Part shown: positions 36,471 through 42,452 of the stretch, piece by piece
How the letters are laid out: each line of letters begins with the position of its first letter
Position numbering within the stretch: the first letter of the stretch is position 1
Assembly: GCF_900115615.1 (NCBI RefSeq)
Contig: NZ_FOXB01000018.1
Location: forward strand, 1 to 42,792
Length of the DNA: 42,792 bases
Reading direction: 5' to 3'
Origin: Hydrogenimonas thermophila
GTDB lineage: Bacteria > Campylobacterota > Campylobacteria > Campylobacterales > Hydrogenimonadaceae
Notes under the pieces: model-generated
The model's database searches: none
Told to the model about the DNA's origin: nothing
The model's input: the letters and a program-made list of their open reading frames with translations, nothing else
Program-made: the position numbers and the translations under genes

Positions 36471-37940
36471 TTAGTCATCAATACCTGGTTTTAGATCCCA
36501 TTTTGTATTTGTATGACAATCAAAACAGCTTACTTGTTCACCTGCTCTATAACTTACGATTCCAAAAGATAGAGATGACTGCGTTTTAGACATCTTAGTT
36601 CCTTGATAATCATATCCGTGGCAGAGCTTGCAATCTTTTGCTCCTCCATCTTCTGCAAATTTGTCATGATCGTCAATCCACTTTTTACCTCTTGAGTGCA
36701 TAATTTGGCTTCCAAATCTTGGAGTTATATTAAATCCTGGATGACAGGTTATGCAGCTTCTCATATTGACTTTGTAAGGGTCAACTATTTCTGTATGAAC
36801 TGCGTGAAGAGCATTTGTAAGAACAGGAATACCTTTAATACCACTACCTGAAACAGCATTTACTTTATGACAGTCTGTACATCGAACAGTAGTGTTTCTA
36901 GCAGATGCTTCTAAGCCTGCTGAATCATAATTAGTTAAATTTCCAATATTGTTTCTAACTGCATTTGGATGCTTTTGATCGTGCAATCTCAAGATATTGA
37001 TTTTAAAATCACTCTCTGCATCTGCAAGATTAGCCCAACCTTTTGATGGTCTTGCATTTTCAAAACTGTTTGAAGCATGACAAACTTTACAGTTTCTCTC
37101 ATCACTTTTATATAGAGTTATTGGATGTTCTAGAGTAGTACTGCCATCTGTTGCTGTAATTTTAAAGGCAGGGTAAATCTCCGTACTGTCTTTAAAAGTC
37201 ACAGGCAAACAATCTCCACTAAACTCTTTTCTCATTCCACCCATACTCATATGAGAAGAGTTGGATCTGTTAGACAACTGCTCAATAGATACGCTAAAGC
37301 TTGAATGATCAACCGGCTTTAAAGTTCCATGATCAAACACCCTGACTTTAACACTGTTCATCGGAGGATACAAAGAGAATACTCTCGCATTTGAACAGCT
37401 GCTTTGAGATACTCTTTTTACAGAGAGTATGAGATTTCTTAATGTATTTCTCTGAATGGAAATAGTCATATTGCCTGTATTTGTCTGTACAGTTGCACTA
37501 CTGGTATTTGTAGTTGTACTGGTGTTCACAGTTGTAACTGTATTTGTATTACTTGAGCTACTGCTGCTACTTGTATTGACAACAGGCTCACTACTTACAT
37601 TTGTTGCACTATTTACTGTATTGTTTGTATAAACAGTTTCATTAGAGCTAGAATAACTGCTGTTTACATTATTGGTTTCAACAAAGTTACTGTCCATATT
37701 TTCAGAAGAGTTTTTTTCTTCAGATTTTTTGTCTTCGGACTTTTTGTCTTTAGACTCTTCATCATCAGAATCATCCTCTTTATCTTTTGATTCATTATTT
37801 TCCAGATTTTCAGAATCAACATTTATTTTGTAAGATTCAAGGTTAGTGCTTGTTGTAGTATCACTCTTTGCACTACTCTCAGAACCACACCCACTTAGCA
37901 ATAACATGGCAATAAGACTAGTCAGGTAGATTAATCTCAT
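36471..37940 (-). CDS. pentaheme c-type cytochrome lipoprotein
   Basis: A 489-residue lipoprotein with lipobox LLSGC (Cys18). Residues 20-160 are low-complexity: an Asp/Glu/Lys/Ser block, then Ser/Asn/Thr/Val repeats, probably a flexible tether. A beta-type domain follows (about 160-275), then five CxxCH heme sites at Cys284, Cys354, Cys396, Cys437 and Cys472, with extra His residues available as distal ligands. The overall plan resembles membrane-anchored multiheme cytochromes such as OmcA/MtrC-type proteins, though smaller. It is first in the hydrogenase operon, 25 bp before the small subunit, and is the likely electron partner (inference). AAAGGAG precedes the ATG. Confidence 0.85.
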   Translation of the reverse strand: MRLIYLTSLIAMLLLSGCGSESSAKSDTTTSTNLESYKINVDSENLENNESKDKEDDSDDEESKDKKSEDKKSEEKNSSENMDSNFVETNNVNSSYSSSNETVYTNNTVNSATNVSSEPVVNTSSSSSSSNTNTVTTVNTSTTTNTSSATVQTNTGNMTISIQRNTLRNLILSVKRVSQSSCSNARVFSLYPPMNSVKVRVFDHGTLKPVDHSSFSVSIEQLSNRSNSSHMSMGGMRKEFSGDCLPVTFKDSTEIYPAFKITATDGSTTLEHPITLYKSDERNCKVCHASNSFENARPSKGWANLADAESDFKINILRLHDQKHPNAVRNNIGNLTNYDSAGLEASARNTTVRCTDCHKVNAVSGSGIKGIPVLTNALHAVHTEIVDPYKVNMRSCITCHPGFNITPRFGSQIMHSRGKKWIDDHDKFAEDGGAKDCKLCHGYDYQGTKMSKTQSSLSFGIVSYRAGEQVSCFDCHTNTKWDLKPGIDD

Positions 37941-38089
37941 GAATTACTCCTTTCAATACTTACCTGATTTTGAGCGGTGGGATGATAAAGGTAAAAAATG
38001 AATTTTTGATGAAAACTTATAATTTTTAGAGGTTACATTTATATAAAAACTAAAGTGAGTCTATACGAGTAAGAAGATTTGGTTTTGTG

Positions 38090-38098
38090 TGGTATAAT
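38090..38098 (+). promoter_or_regulatory. extended -10 promoter of structured RNA 1
   Basis: TGGTATAAT, preceded by TTTGGTTTTGTG. The 14-nt block TTTGGTTTTGTGTG (38078-38091) and the TATAAT recur exactly before RNA 2. The expected start lies 7-8 nt downstream, at the first base of stem P1. Confidence 0.65.
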
Positions 38099-38105
38099 TT
38101 TCGTA

Positions 38106-38194
38106 AAGAGGTGAGAGTGTGGAAATAATCCGTCGTGCCACCGGCGAGGGCTTTAAGTCGTCGATATGGAAGGGTGACGGTCTTCCCACCTCTT
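38106..38194 (+). ncRNA. structured small RNA, copy 1
   Basis: No known family recognised. The plus strand folds as: P1 38106-38113/38187-38194 (8 bp); P2 38119-38122/38138-38141 (4 bp); P4 38143-38147/38158-38162; P5 38168-38172/38182-38186. The P2 loop CCGTC (38130-38134) is complementary to GACGG (38176-38180) in the P5 loop, forming a kissing loop or pseudoknot. P5 abuts P1. The linker between P4 and P5 is GATAT. The same architecture with different bases recurs at 38418-38520. It is convergent with a decayed nuclease gene. It could instead be a DNA-level repeat, but the compensatory changes argue for RNA. Confidence 0.6.
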
Positions 38195-38335
38195 ATTTAA
38201 ACTTCCACTCTCCATAAAATAACTGAAAAAAGGGATTTTTTAAATCAGAAGCATTTATGTAGCCTGCTGTCTTGATAAGCGTTAATTCATCCCCTTTATA
38301 TTTAAACTTTGTATCTATAACTGTTTTATATCCAT
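38193..38335 (-). pseudogene. decayed PBECR-type nuclease gene (copy 1)
   Basis: The minus strand encodes IDTKFKYKGDELTLIKTAG and then YINASDLKNPFF, closely matching the C-terminus of the intact nuclease at 38495-38953, up to a TAA at 38193-38195. An ATG with the same first codons (MDIK) and similar upstream sequence as the intact gene is at 38333-38335, but it is out of frame with the conserved part, and about 300 bp of the middle is missing. This is a deletion remnant of a tandem duplicate. Confidence 0.8.
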
Positions 38336-38404
38336 AAATAGCTCTTTTTTAATTACAATTTTAACTAATTCATTTGTAAAAAATTGGAAAAGTTTGGTTT
38401 TGTG

Positions 38405-38413
38405 TGCTATAAT
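38405..38413 (+). promoter_or_regulatory. extended -10 promoter of structured RNA 2
   Basis: TGCTATAAT with the same upstream TTTGGTTTTGTGTG block (38393-38406) as RNA 1. A TTGGAA at 38384-38389 gives a possible -35 with an 18-bp spacer. The expected start is at the base of P1. Confidence 0.65.
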
Positions 38414-38417
38414 CGGT

Positions 38418-38520
38418 TATATGGAGATGTGAAAGGCGGAAAGGGTTTATCCCACCGGTATTGCCGCCGATGGTTGCGACCAGTATGAGAGGGATTACCG
38501 GCTCTCCACATCTCCATATA
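38418..38520 (+). ncRNA. structured small RNA, copy 2
   Basis: Folds as: P1 38418-38431/38507-38520 (14 bp, perfect); P2 38435-38439/38464-38468 (GGCGG/CCGCC); P3 38443-38445/38451-38453 inside the P2 loop; P4 38471-38474/38479-38482; P5 38487-38491/38502-38506. The P2-loop CCGGTA (38455-38460) is the exact complement of TACCGG (38496-38501) in the P5 loop. The linker GTAT precedes P5, and P5 abuts P1. Every element except P3 has a counterpart in copy 1 with different sequence. The 3' 26 nt are antisense to the last codons of the intact nuclease gene. Confidence 0.62.
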
Positions 38521-38953
38521 TTACTTCATAACTTTTTAAATTTGAATTTTCTATATAGCCTGCTGTTTTTATAAGCGTTATTGACTCTTTCTTTCTTTTA
38601 TATTTTGTATCTATTACAAGTTTGATAATTTTAGAGCAACTACTTTTATGCTTACAGTATAATAAATTTAATTTATCTTTTTCATTATCAAAAAAGACTG
38701 CACTTGGGTTTTTTAAAATATTAGGTATTCTTAAAATATCCTCTTCACTAAGCCCTGCTCCTCTTTGCTTTTTACTCTCTCTTGCAAGATGAGATAAACC
38801 TTTATGGTTTATATAAATCTCTTTGGTATGAATCGGCACGCCTTTTATATTTAAAAACTCAATCACCTTTTCATCTAATTCACCTACAATAACTTTATTT
38901 CTTGTAAGCTTCTTTCTTGCTTTTATCTCATCAAGCATAGATTTTATATCCAT
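38495..38953 (-). CDS. putative PBECR-type (barnase/EndoU/RelE-like) nuclease
   Basis: A 152-residue protein. Residues about 40-140 match the pattern of phage-associated barnase-EndoU-colicin-RelE-like nuclease domains: KEIYINHKGLSHLARESK, then an LRIPNILKNPSAVFFD segment, and a C-terminal IDTKYKR...ITLIKTAGYI strand pair. The N-terminus is Lys-rich. There is no signal peptide. No strong Shine-Dalgarno precedes the ATG, so expression may be low. It is divergent from pyrB and convergent with structured RNA 2, overlapping it by 26 nt. The family is assigned by eye; a toxin role is inference. Confidence 0.6.
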   Translation of the reverse strand: MDIKSMLDEIKARKKLTRNKVIVGELDEKVIEFLNIKGVPIHTKEIYINHKGLSHLARESKKQRGAGLSEEDILRIPNILKNPSAVFFDNEKDKLNLLYCKHKSSCSKIIKLVIDTKYKRKKESITLIKTAGYIENSNLKSYEVIYGDVESR

Positions 38954-39006
38954 AAATAGATCTTTTTTACTTACAATTTTACCTAACTTTTTGTTAACTT
39001 CTTTCC

Positions 39007-39015
39007 TGATATAAT
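39007..39015 (+). promoter_or_regulatory. extended -10 promoter of pyrB
   Basis: TGATATAAT lies 41 bp before the pyrB ATG. No -35 at proper spacing is visible. Confidence 0.55.
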
Positions 39016-39055
39016 GTCACCAGAAAATAGCGTACCGATTCAAAAAAGGAGAAAC

Positions 39056-39937
39056 ATGCGGCATCTCATTACCACTGACGACCTCTCTGTAGAAGAGATT
39101 AAAAATCTCTTTAACGATGCCGAGTCCTATTTAGATACACCACCGCCAAAACTTCTGCAAAACCGTCTAATAATCACACTTTTTTTTGAAAACTCAACCC
39201 GAACTCGCAGTAGTTTTGAAATTGCAGCAAAAAAACTTGGTGCAGATGTTGTTCACTTGGATGTAGCAAAAAGCTCTACAAAAAAGGGAGAGACTCTTTA
39301 CGACACTGCCGCCAACCTAAATGCTATGGGTCCGGATGCTATTATTGTTCGTCACGCTCAAAGCGGAACTCCATACCAAATTTCCCGTCATGTTGACTGT
39401 GCCATTTTCAATGCAGGTGACGGAGCTCATGCTCATCCAAGTCAGGCACTGCTTGATCTATTTACGATTCGCAGGCACTTTAAAGGAGAACTAGAAGGTA
39501 AACGCATAGCTATCGTAGGAGATATTAAAAACTCTCGTGTAGCTAATTCCAATATGCGTCTTTTGCCTCGTTTTGGATTGAAGATTACACTGGTTGCACC
39601 ACCACACTTTATGCCAAAAACAGATTTCCCTTCAACAACAAAGCTAAATGATGTGCTTGATGAAGTTGACATTATTATGAGTTTGAGAACCCAAACAGAA
39701 AGACACTCTCATCCAATTTATGCAAGTTTGAAAGATTATGCCAGCGATTACTGCATCACCAAAGAAAAAATAGGCAAACGGGATATCTTGCTTTTACATC
39801 CAGGACCTGTTCATAGAAACATAGATATTGATGATGAAATGCTTGCAGATCCTCGCTGTAAAGTTTTAGAGCAGGTTAAAAATGGCGTAGCTGTGCGTAT
39901 GGCAGCACTAAAAAAACTGATTCTTGCCAATGGATAA
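39056..39937 (+). CDS. pyrB: aspartate carbamoyltransferase catalytic subunit
   Basis: Second step of pyrimidine biosynthesis. The ATG at 39056 is chosen for its AAGGAG seven to eight bases upstream and the conserved start [11 protein letters not shown]; an in-frame ATG at 39014 would overlap the promoter. The 293-residue protein has the carbamoyl-phosphate loop STRTRSSFE, the KGE segment ([12 protein letters not shown]), [11 protein letters not shown] and the C-terminal HPGPVHRN. No pyrI regulatory gene is adjacent. The stop overlaps the pabB start. Confidence 0.97.
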   Translation: MRHLITTDDLSVEEIKNLFNDAESYLDTPPPKLLQNRLIITLFFENSTRTRSSFEIAAKKLGADVVHLDVAKSSTKKGETLYDTAANLNAMGPDAIIVRHAQSGTPYQISRHVDCAIFNAGDGAHAHPSQALLDLFTIRRHFKGELEGKRIAIVGDIKNSRVANSNMRLLPRFGLKITLVAPPHFMPKTDFPSTTKLNDVLDEVDIIMSLRTQTERHSHPIYASLKDYASDYCITKEKIGKRDILLLHPGPVHRNIDIDDEMLADPRCKVLEQVKNGVAVRMAALKKLILANG

Positions 39938-40862
39938 ACTCTCCCGGCTGGCGACAGCTGGAATACCATTTTTGTTTGTTATCTCTTACGATAAACAGAC
40001 TGTCATCGCTGAATCGCTTGATAACCTGAAACAATTTAAAGTAGCACTACACAGCAAACCATCACGTACGTTCAAAAAAAAGCCTAAACTACAACGTAGT
40101 CCTATTGACTTTTTAGAGTATAAAAAAGCATTTGACCAAGTCATTGAAGAGATTAAAGCAGGCAATACATACCTTTTAAATCTTACATTCTCTACACCTA
40201 TTAAATGCAGTTTCAGCCTTGAAGAGATTTTTGAAATGGCTAATGCACCCTATAAGCTTCTTTGCAAAGAGAAATTTGTCTGTTTTTCACCAGAGCCTTT
40301 TATTAAAATTGAAAACAATGTCATCTCTACATACCCAATGAAAGGTACTATAGATGCAACAGTGCCTAATGCAAAAGAGAAAATTTTGGCAAATGAGAAG
40401 GAGATGGCAGAACATGTAATGGTTGTAGATCTGCTAAGAAATGATCTTGGTATAGTAGGAAAAAATGTACGTGTTAAAAAGTTTCGTTATATAGATAAAA
40501 TTGTTACTGCAGATAAAACCTTACTGCAAGTAAGCTCAAAAATAGAAGCAAAACTCTCAAATGATTGGCACAAACACCTTGGAGAAATTTTAGATGCAAT
40601 GCTTCCAGCAGGATCGATTACAGGAACACCAAAACAAAAAACCTGTGAAATTATAGAAAGAGTTGAAACCCATAAAAGAGGATTTTTTACAGGAGTATTT
40701 GGAGTTTACGATGGAAAAAATTTAGAGAGTGCCGTAATGATACGTTTTATTGAACAAGGATCTAACGGTCTTGTTTACAAAAGTGGCGGAGGTATAACAA
40801 TAGACAGTAACGCTAAAGCTGAATATCAAGAGATGCTTGACAAAGTCTATCTGCCTATCTAA
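39930..40862 (+). CDS. pabB: aminodeoxychorismate synthase component I (PabB-like)
   Basis: Chorismate-binding enzyme of folate synthesis (4-amino-4-deoxychorismate). The ATG at 39930 overlaps the pyrB stop (ATGGATAA); a TTG at 39924 is possible. About 310 residues, so it lacks most of the N-terminal domain of Escherichia coli PabB, as do the short forms common in Campylobacterota. Family motifs are [13 protein letters not shown], the AGSITGTPK catalytic stretch, [12 protein letters not shown] and the C-terminal [11 protein letters not shown]. It is translationally coupled to pyrB. No pabC or pabA follows; an IS cluster does. Confidence 0.9.
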   Translation: MDKLSRLATAGIPFLFVISYDKQTVIAESLDNLKQFKVALHSKPSRTFKKKPKLQRSPIDFLEYKKAFDQVIEEIKAGNTYLLNLTFSTPIKCSFSLEEIFEMANAPYKLLCKEKFVCFSPEPFIKIENNVISTYPMKGTIDATVPNAKEKILANEKEMAEHVMVVDLLRNDLGIVGKNVRVKKFRYIDKIVTADKTLLQVSSKIEAKLSNDWHKHLGEILDAMLPAGSITGTPKQKTCEIIERVETHKRGFFTGVFGVYDGKNLESAVMIRFIEQGSNGLVYKSGGGITIDSNAKAEYQEMLDKVYLPI

Positions 40863-40885
40863 CAAAATCGTAAGTGAGTATTATT

Positions 40886-41040
40886 TTAATCATACCAAAT
40901 TTTTGAAAAATCAAACTCTATTTTGCACTTTCCTATATCAAAGGTAAATGTCTCATCTGTAGCATCAAGAGCTTTTATGTAGCGTCCTTCGTGAAGTTTA
41001 AAGACTTTTGCCAAGTTTTAATCTGGATAGACTAAAATAA
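40886..41040 (-). pseudogene. Uma2/DUF820 gene remnant, cut by IS
   Basis: The minus strand reads ILVYPD, a TAA stop, then NLAKVFKLHEGRYIKALDA and TFDIGKCKIEFDFSKIWYD, ending at 40886-40888. It aligns throughout with the C-terminus of the intact Uma2 protein at 20133-20657 (LVYPDNRKAKVYKLHDGRYIK...). The upstream two-thirds of the gene is missing because an IS982-family end begins at 41041. It is doubly inactivated (truncation and internal stop). Confidence 0.88.
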
Positions 41041-41165
41041 CGTTAGTTCGGCTTAAGCCACCACCGCCAATAGATTCCTTTCCGATTCATCTAATCGAAT
41101 AGAAGGTTTTTTTGGCTGATAGGTATAAGCAATTAATGCACTAATCCAGTTAATCATAGCATTAA
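41041..41165 (-). mobile_element. IS982-family fragment (copy A), 3' end
   Basis: Nearly identical, as reverse complement, to the last ~125 bp of the IS982-family copy at 41460-42444, including the terminal inverted repeat and the transposase C-terminus (TYQPKKPSIRLDESERNL). The first 35 bp have several mismatches; the rest is almost exact. It ends abruptly at 41165, where an IS21-type end begins. Confidence 0.88.
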
Positions 41166-41420
41166 TGTCATCTGCAATGCTAAAATACACCACAAACGCA
41201 AAAGAAAAATGTACCACTTGTAAAAGATAGAGTAAAAAATATGATAGATTTCCTCCAAATATTTGGAGGAGCTATGGATGATTACATATGAGGAGTTTGT
41301 AATGATACATACGCTTCACAAACAAGGGTACAGTATAAGAGCGATTGCAAGAATGACAGGGTTAGATAGAAGGACAATTTCAAAAAGATTAAAAGAAAAA
41401 GAGTTAATGCCAAGAAAGAG
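41166..41420 (+). mobile_element. IS21-family left end with truncated istA
   Basis: It starts TGTCATCTGC, consistent with the TG terminus of IS21 elements. Two repeats of the type AAAAT-(n)-ACCAC (near 41183 and 41206), as in IS21 multiple terminal repeats, precede the istA start. The element stops inside istA, at roughly 41410-41440, where sequence belonging to an ISAs1-type relic begins. The right end and istB are not in the window. The right boundary is approximate. Confidence 0.65.
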
Positions 41421-41445
41421 AGTGGATAACCCATTCCAACCCTAA
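41278..41445 (+). pseudogene. istA: istA (IS21 transposase) N-terminal fragment
   Basis: The ATG at 41278 gives MITYEEFVMIHTLHKQGYS and then the helix-turn-helix AIARMTGLDRRTISKRLKEK, the N-terminal DNA-binding domain of IstA. After about 45 residues the frame runs into foreign sequence (VDNPFQP) and stops at 41445. The DDE domain is missing. The palindrome CCTCCAAATATTTGGAGG (41252-41269) covers its Shine-Dalgarno region. Confidence 0.8.
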
Positions 41446-41451
41446 TATTCA

Positions 41452-41459
41452 TTTAATAA
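41452..41459 (+). repeat. target-site duplication, left copy
   Basis: TTTAATAA immediately left of IS982-family copy B; identical to 42445-42452. Confidence 0.85.
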
Positions 41460-42444
41460 CGTGAGTTCGGGATAAGAAAAGAATAAAAATTGCTTGAGCC
41501 TTCCTCAGAAGAACACCAAATACCAAGAGGAAGGCAATATGATTTTAACAAAACTTTTTGTAGAAATCGATGATTTTTATAAATCATTTGAGCCAGAGTA
41601 TCATAAAAGCCTATTGAGTGAAGGTAAAGTAAAAAGAAGACGGTCAACAACCCTAAGTAAGAGTGAGATAATGACAATAGTGGTATTTTTCCATATGTCT
41701 AAATTTAGAACATTTAAGGACTATTATATTAGATATGTTCAAAAGAGTCTTAAATCAGCCTTTCCAGCTCTTGTTTCATATCAAAGGTTTGTAGAGTTAA
41801 TGCCAAGAGTAATGGTTCCACTTTTTGCATTTATGCAACAAAGACGATTGGGACCTATAACTGGTATCTCTTTTATAGATTCAACAACTATCAAAGTATG
41901 TCATATAAAAAGAGAAAAACAAAACAGAGTATTTGCAGGATTAGCAGCTAAAGGGCGTACAACAATGGGATGGTTTTATGGTTTCAAACTTCATCTAGTC
42001 ATAAATGAAAAAGGAGAAATACTCTCTTTCTTTTTTACTCCAGGCAATAGTAGTGATCAAGATGAAAAAGTAATTGATCATCTATGAAAAAATCTTTCTG
42101 GTAAGTTATTTGGTGATAAAGGATATATCTCTCAAAAGCTATTTGAAAAACTTTGGCAGCAAGGAATCCAACTGATTACAAAAATTAGAAAAAATATGAA
42201 AAATAAATTAATACCCTTAATAGATAAACTACTACTTCGTAAAAGAGCTTTGATTGAGTCAATTAACGACCAACTTAAAAATGTTGCTATGCTAGAGCAT
42301 ACAAGACATAGAAGTCCTATTAATGCTATGATTAACTGGATTAGTGCATTAATTGCTTATACCTATCAGCCAAAAAAACCTTCTATTCGATTAGATGAAT
42401 CGGAAAGGAATCTATTGACGGTGGCAGCTTAAGCCGAATTCACG
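41460..42444 (+). mobile_element. IS982-family insertion sequence (copy B), full length
   Basis: A 985-bp element with 17-bp imperfect terminal repeats (CGTGAGTTCGGGATAAG left; CGTGAATTCGGCTTAAG right, read inward; 14 of 17 match). It is flanked by the perfect 8-bp direct repeat TTTAATAA (41452-41459 and 42445-42452). It carries one transposase gene filling most of its length. The clean target duplication shows it is the most recent insertion in this cluster. Confidence 0.9.
41539..42432 (+). pseudogene. IS982-family transposase with in-frame TGA
   Basis: The ATG at 41539, after GAGGAAGG, opens a 297-codon frame interrupted by TGA at 42085-42087. Before it: SFIDSTTIKVCHIKREKQ (first catalytic Asp), RTTMGWFYGFKLHLVIN and FFTPGNSSDQDEKVIDHL. 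After it, in the same frame: KNLSGKLFGDKGYIS (second Asp), LITKIRKNMKN, the KRALIESINDQLKN Glu helix, and HTRHRSPINAM. All DDE elements are retained, so the stop is a single point lesion or a sequencing error. Confidence 0.88.
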
Positions 42445-42452
42445 TTTAATAA
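42445..42452 (+). repeat. target-site duplication, right copy
   Basis: TTTAATAA immediately right of IS982-family copy B; identical to 41452-41459. It lies within the 3' end of the ISAs1-type transposase gene. Confidence 0.85.

Noticed and set aside
36446-36481. N-terminal extension of the hydrogenase small subunit starting at TTG 36481
   Set aside because: It overlaps the cytochrome gene, while the ATG at 36445 has an excellent GGGGAGG at correct spacing.
37500-37640. Repetitive sequence in the cytochrome gene as a CRISPR or tandem repeat array
   Set aside because: The repeats are irregular codons for Ser/Thr/Asn/Val within an open frame; no spacer pattern. No CRISPR array was found in the window.
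38293-38335. Short MDIK-starting open frame in the copy-1 unit as an intact small gene
   Set aside because: From the ATG the frame hits TAG after six codons; the conserved nuclease sequence is in another frame, so it is a remnant.
38106-38520. Possibility that the two structured elements are tRNAs, SRP RNA, 6S RNA or a common riboswitch
   Set aside because: No acceptor/T-loop consensus, no GGAAG-type SRP tetraloop domain, too short for 6S, and no gene downstream in the sense orientation for a riboswitch.
38078-38520. The two structured elements as miniature transposable elements
   Set aside because: MITE copies share sequence; these share structure and promoter but differ in the stems with compensatory changes, and have no target duplications that I can see.
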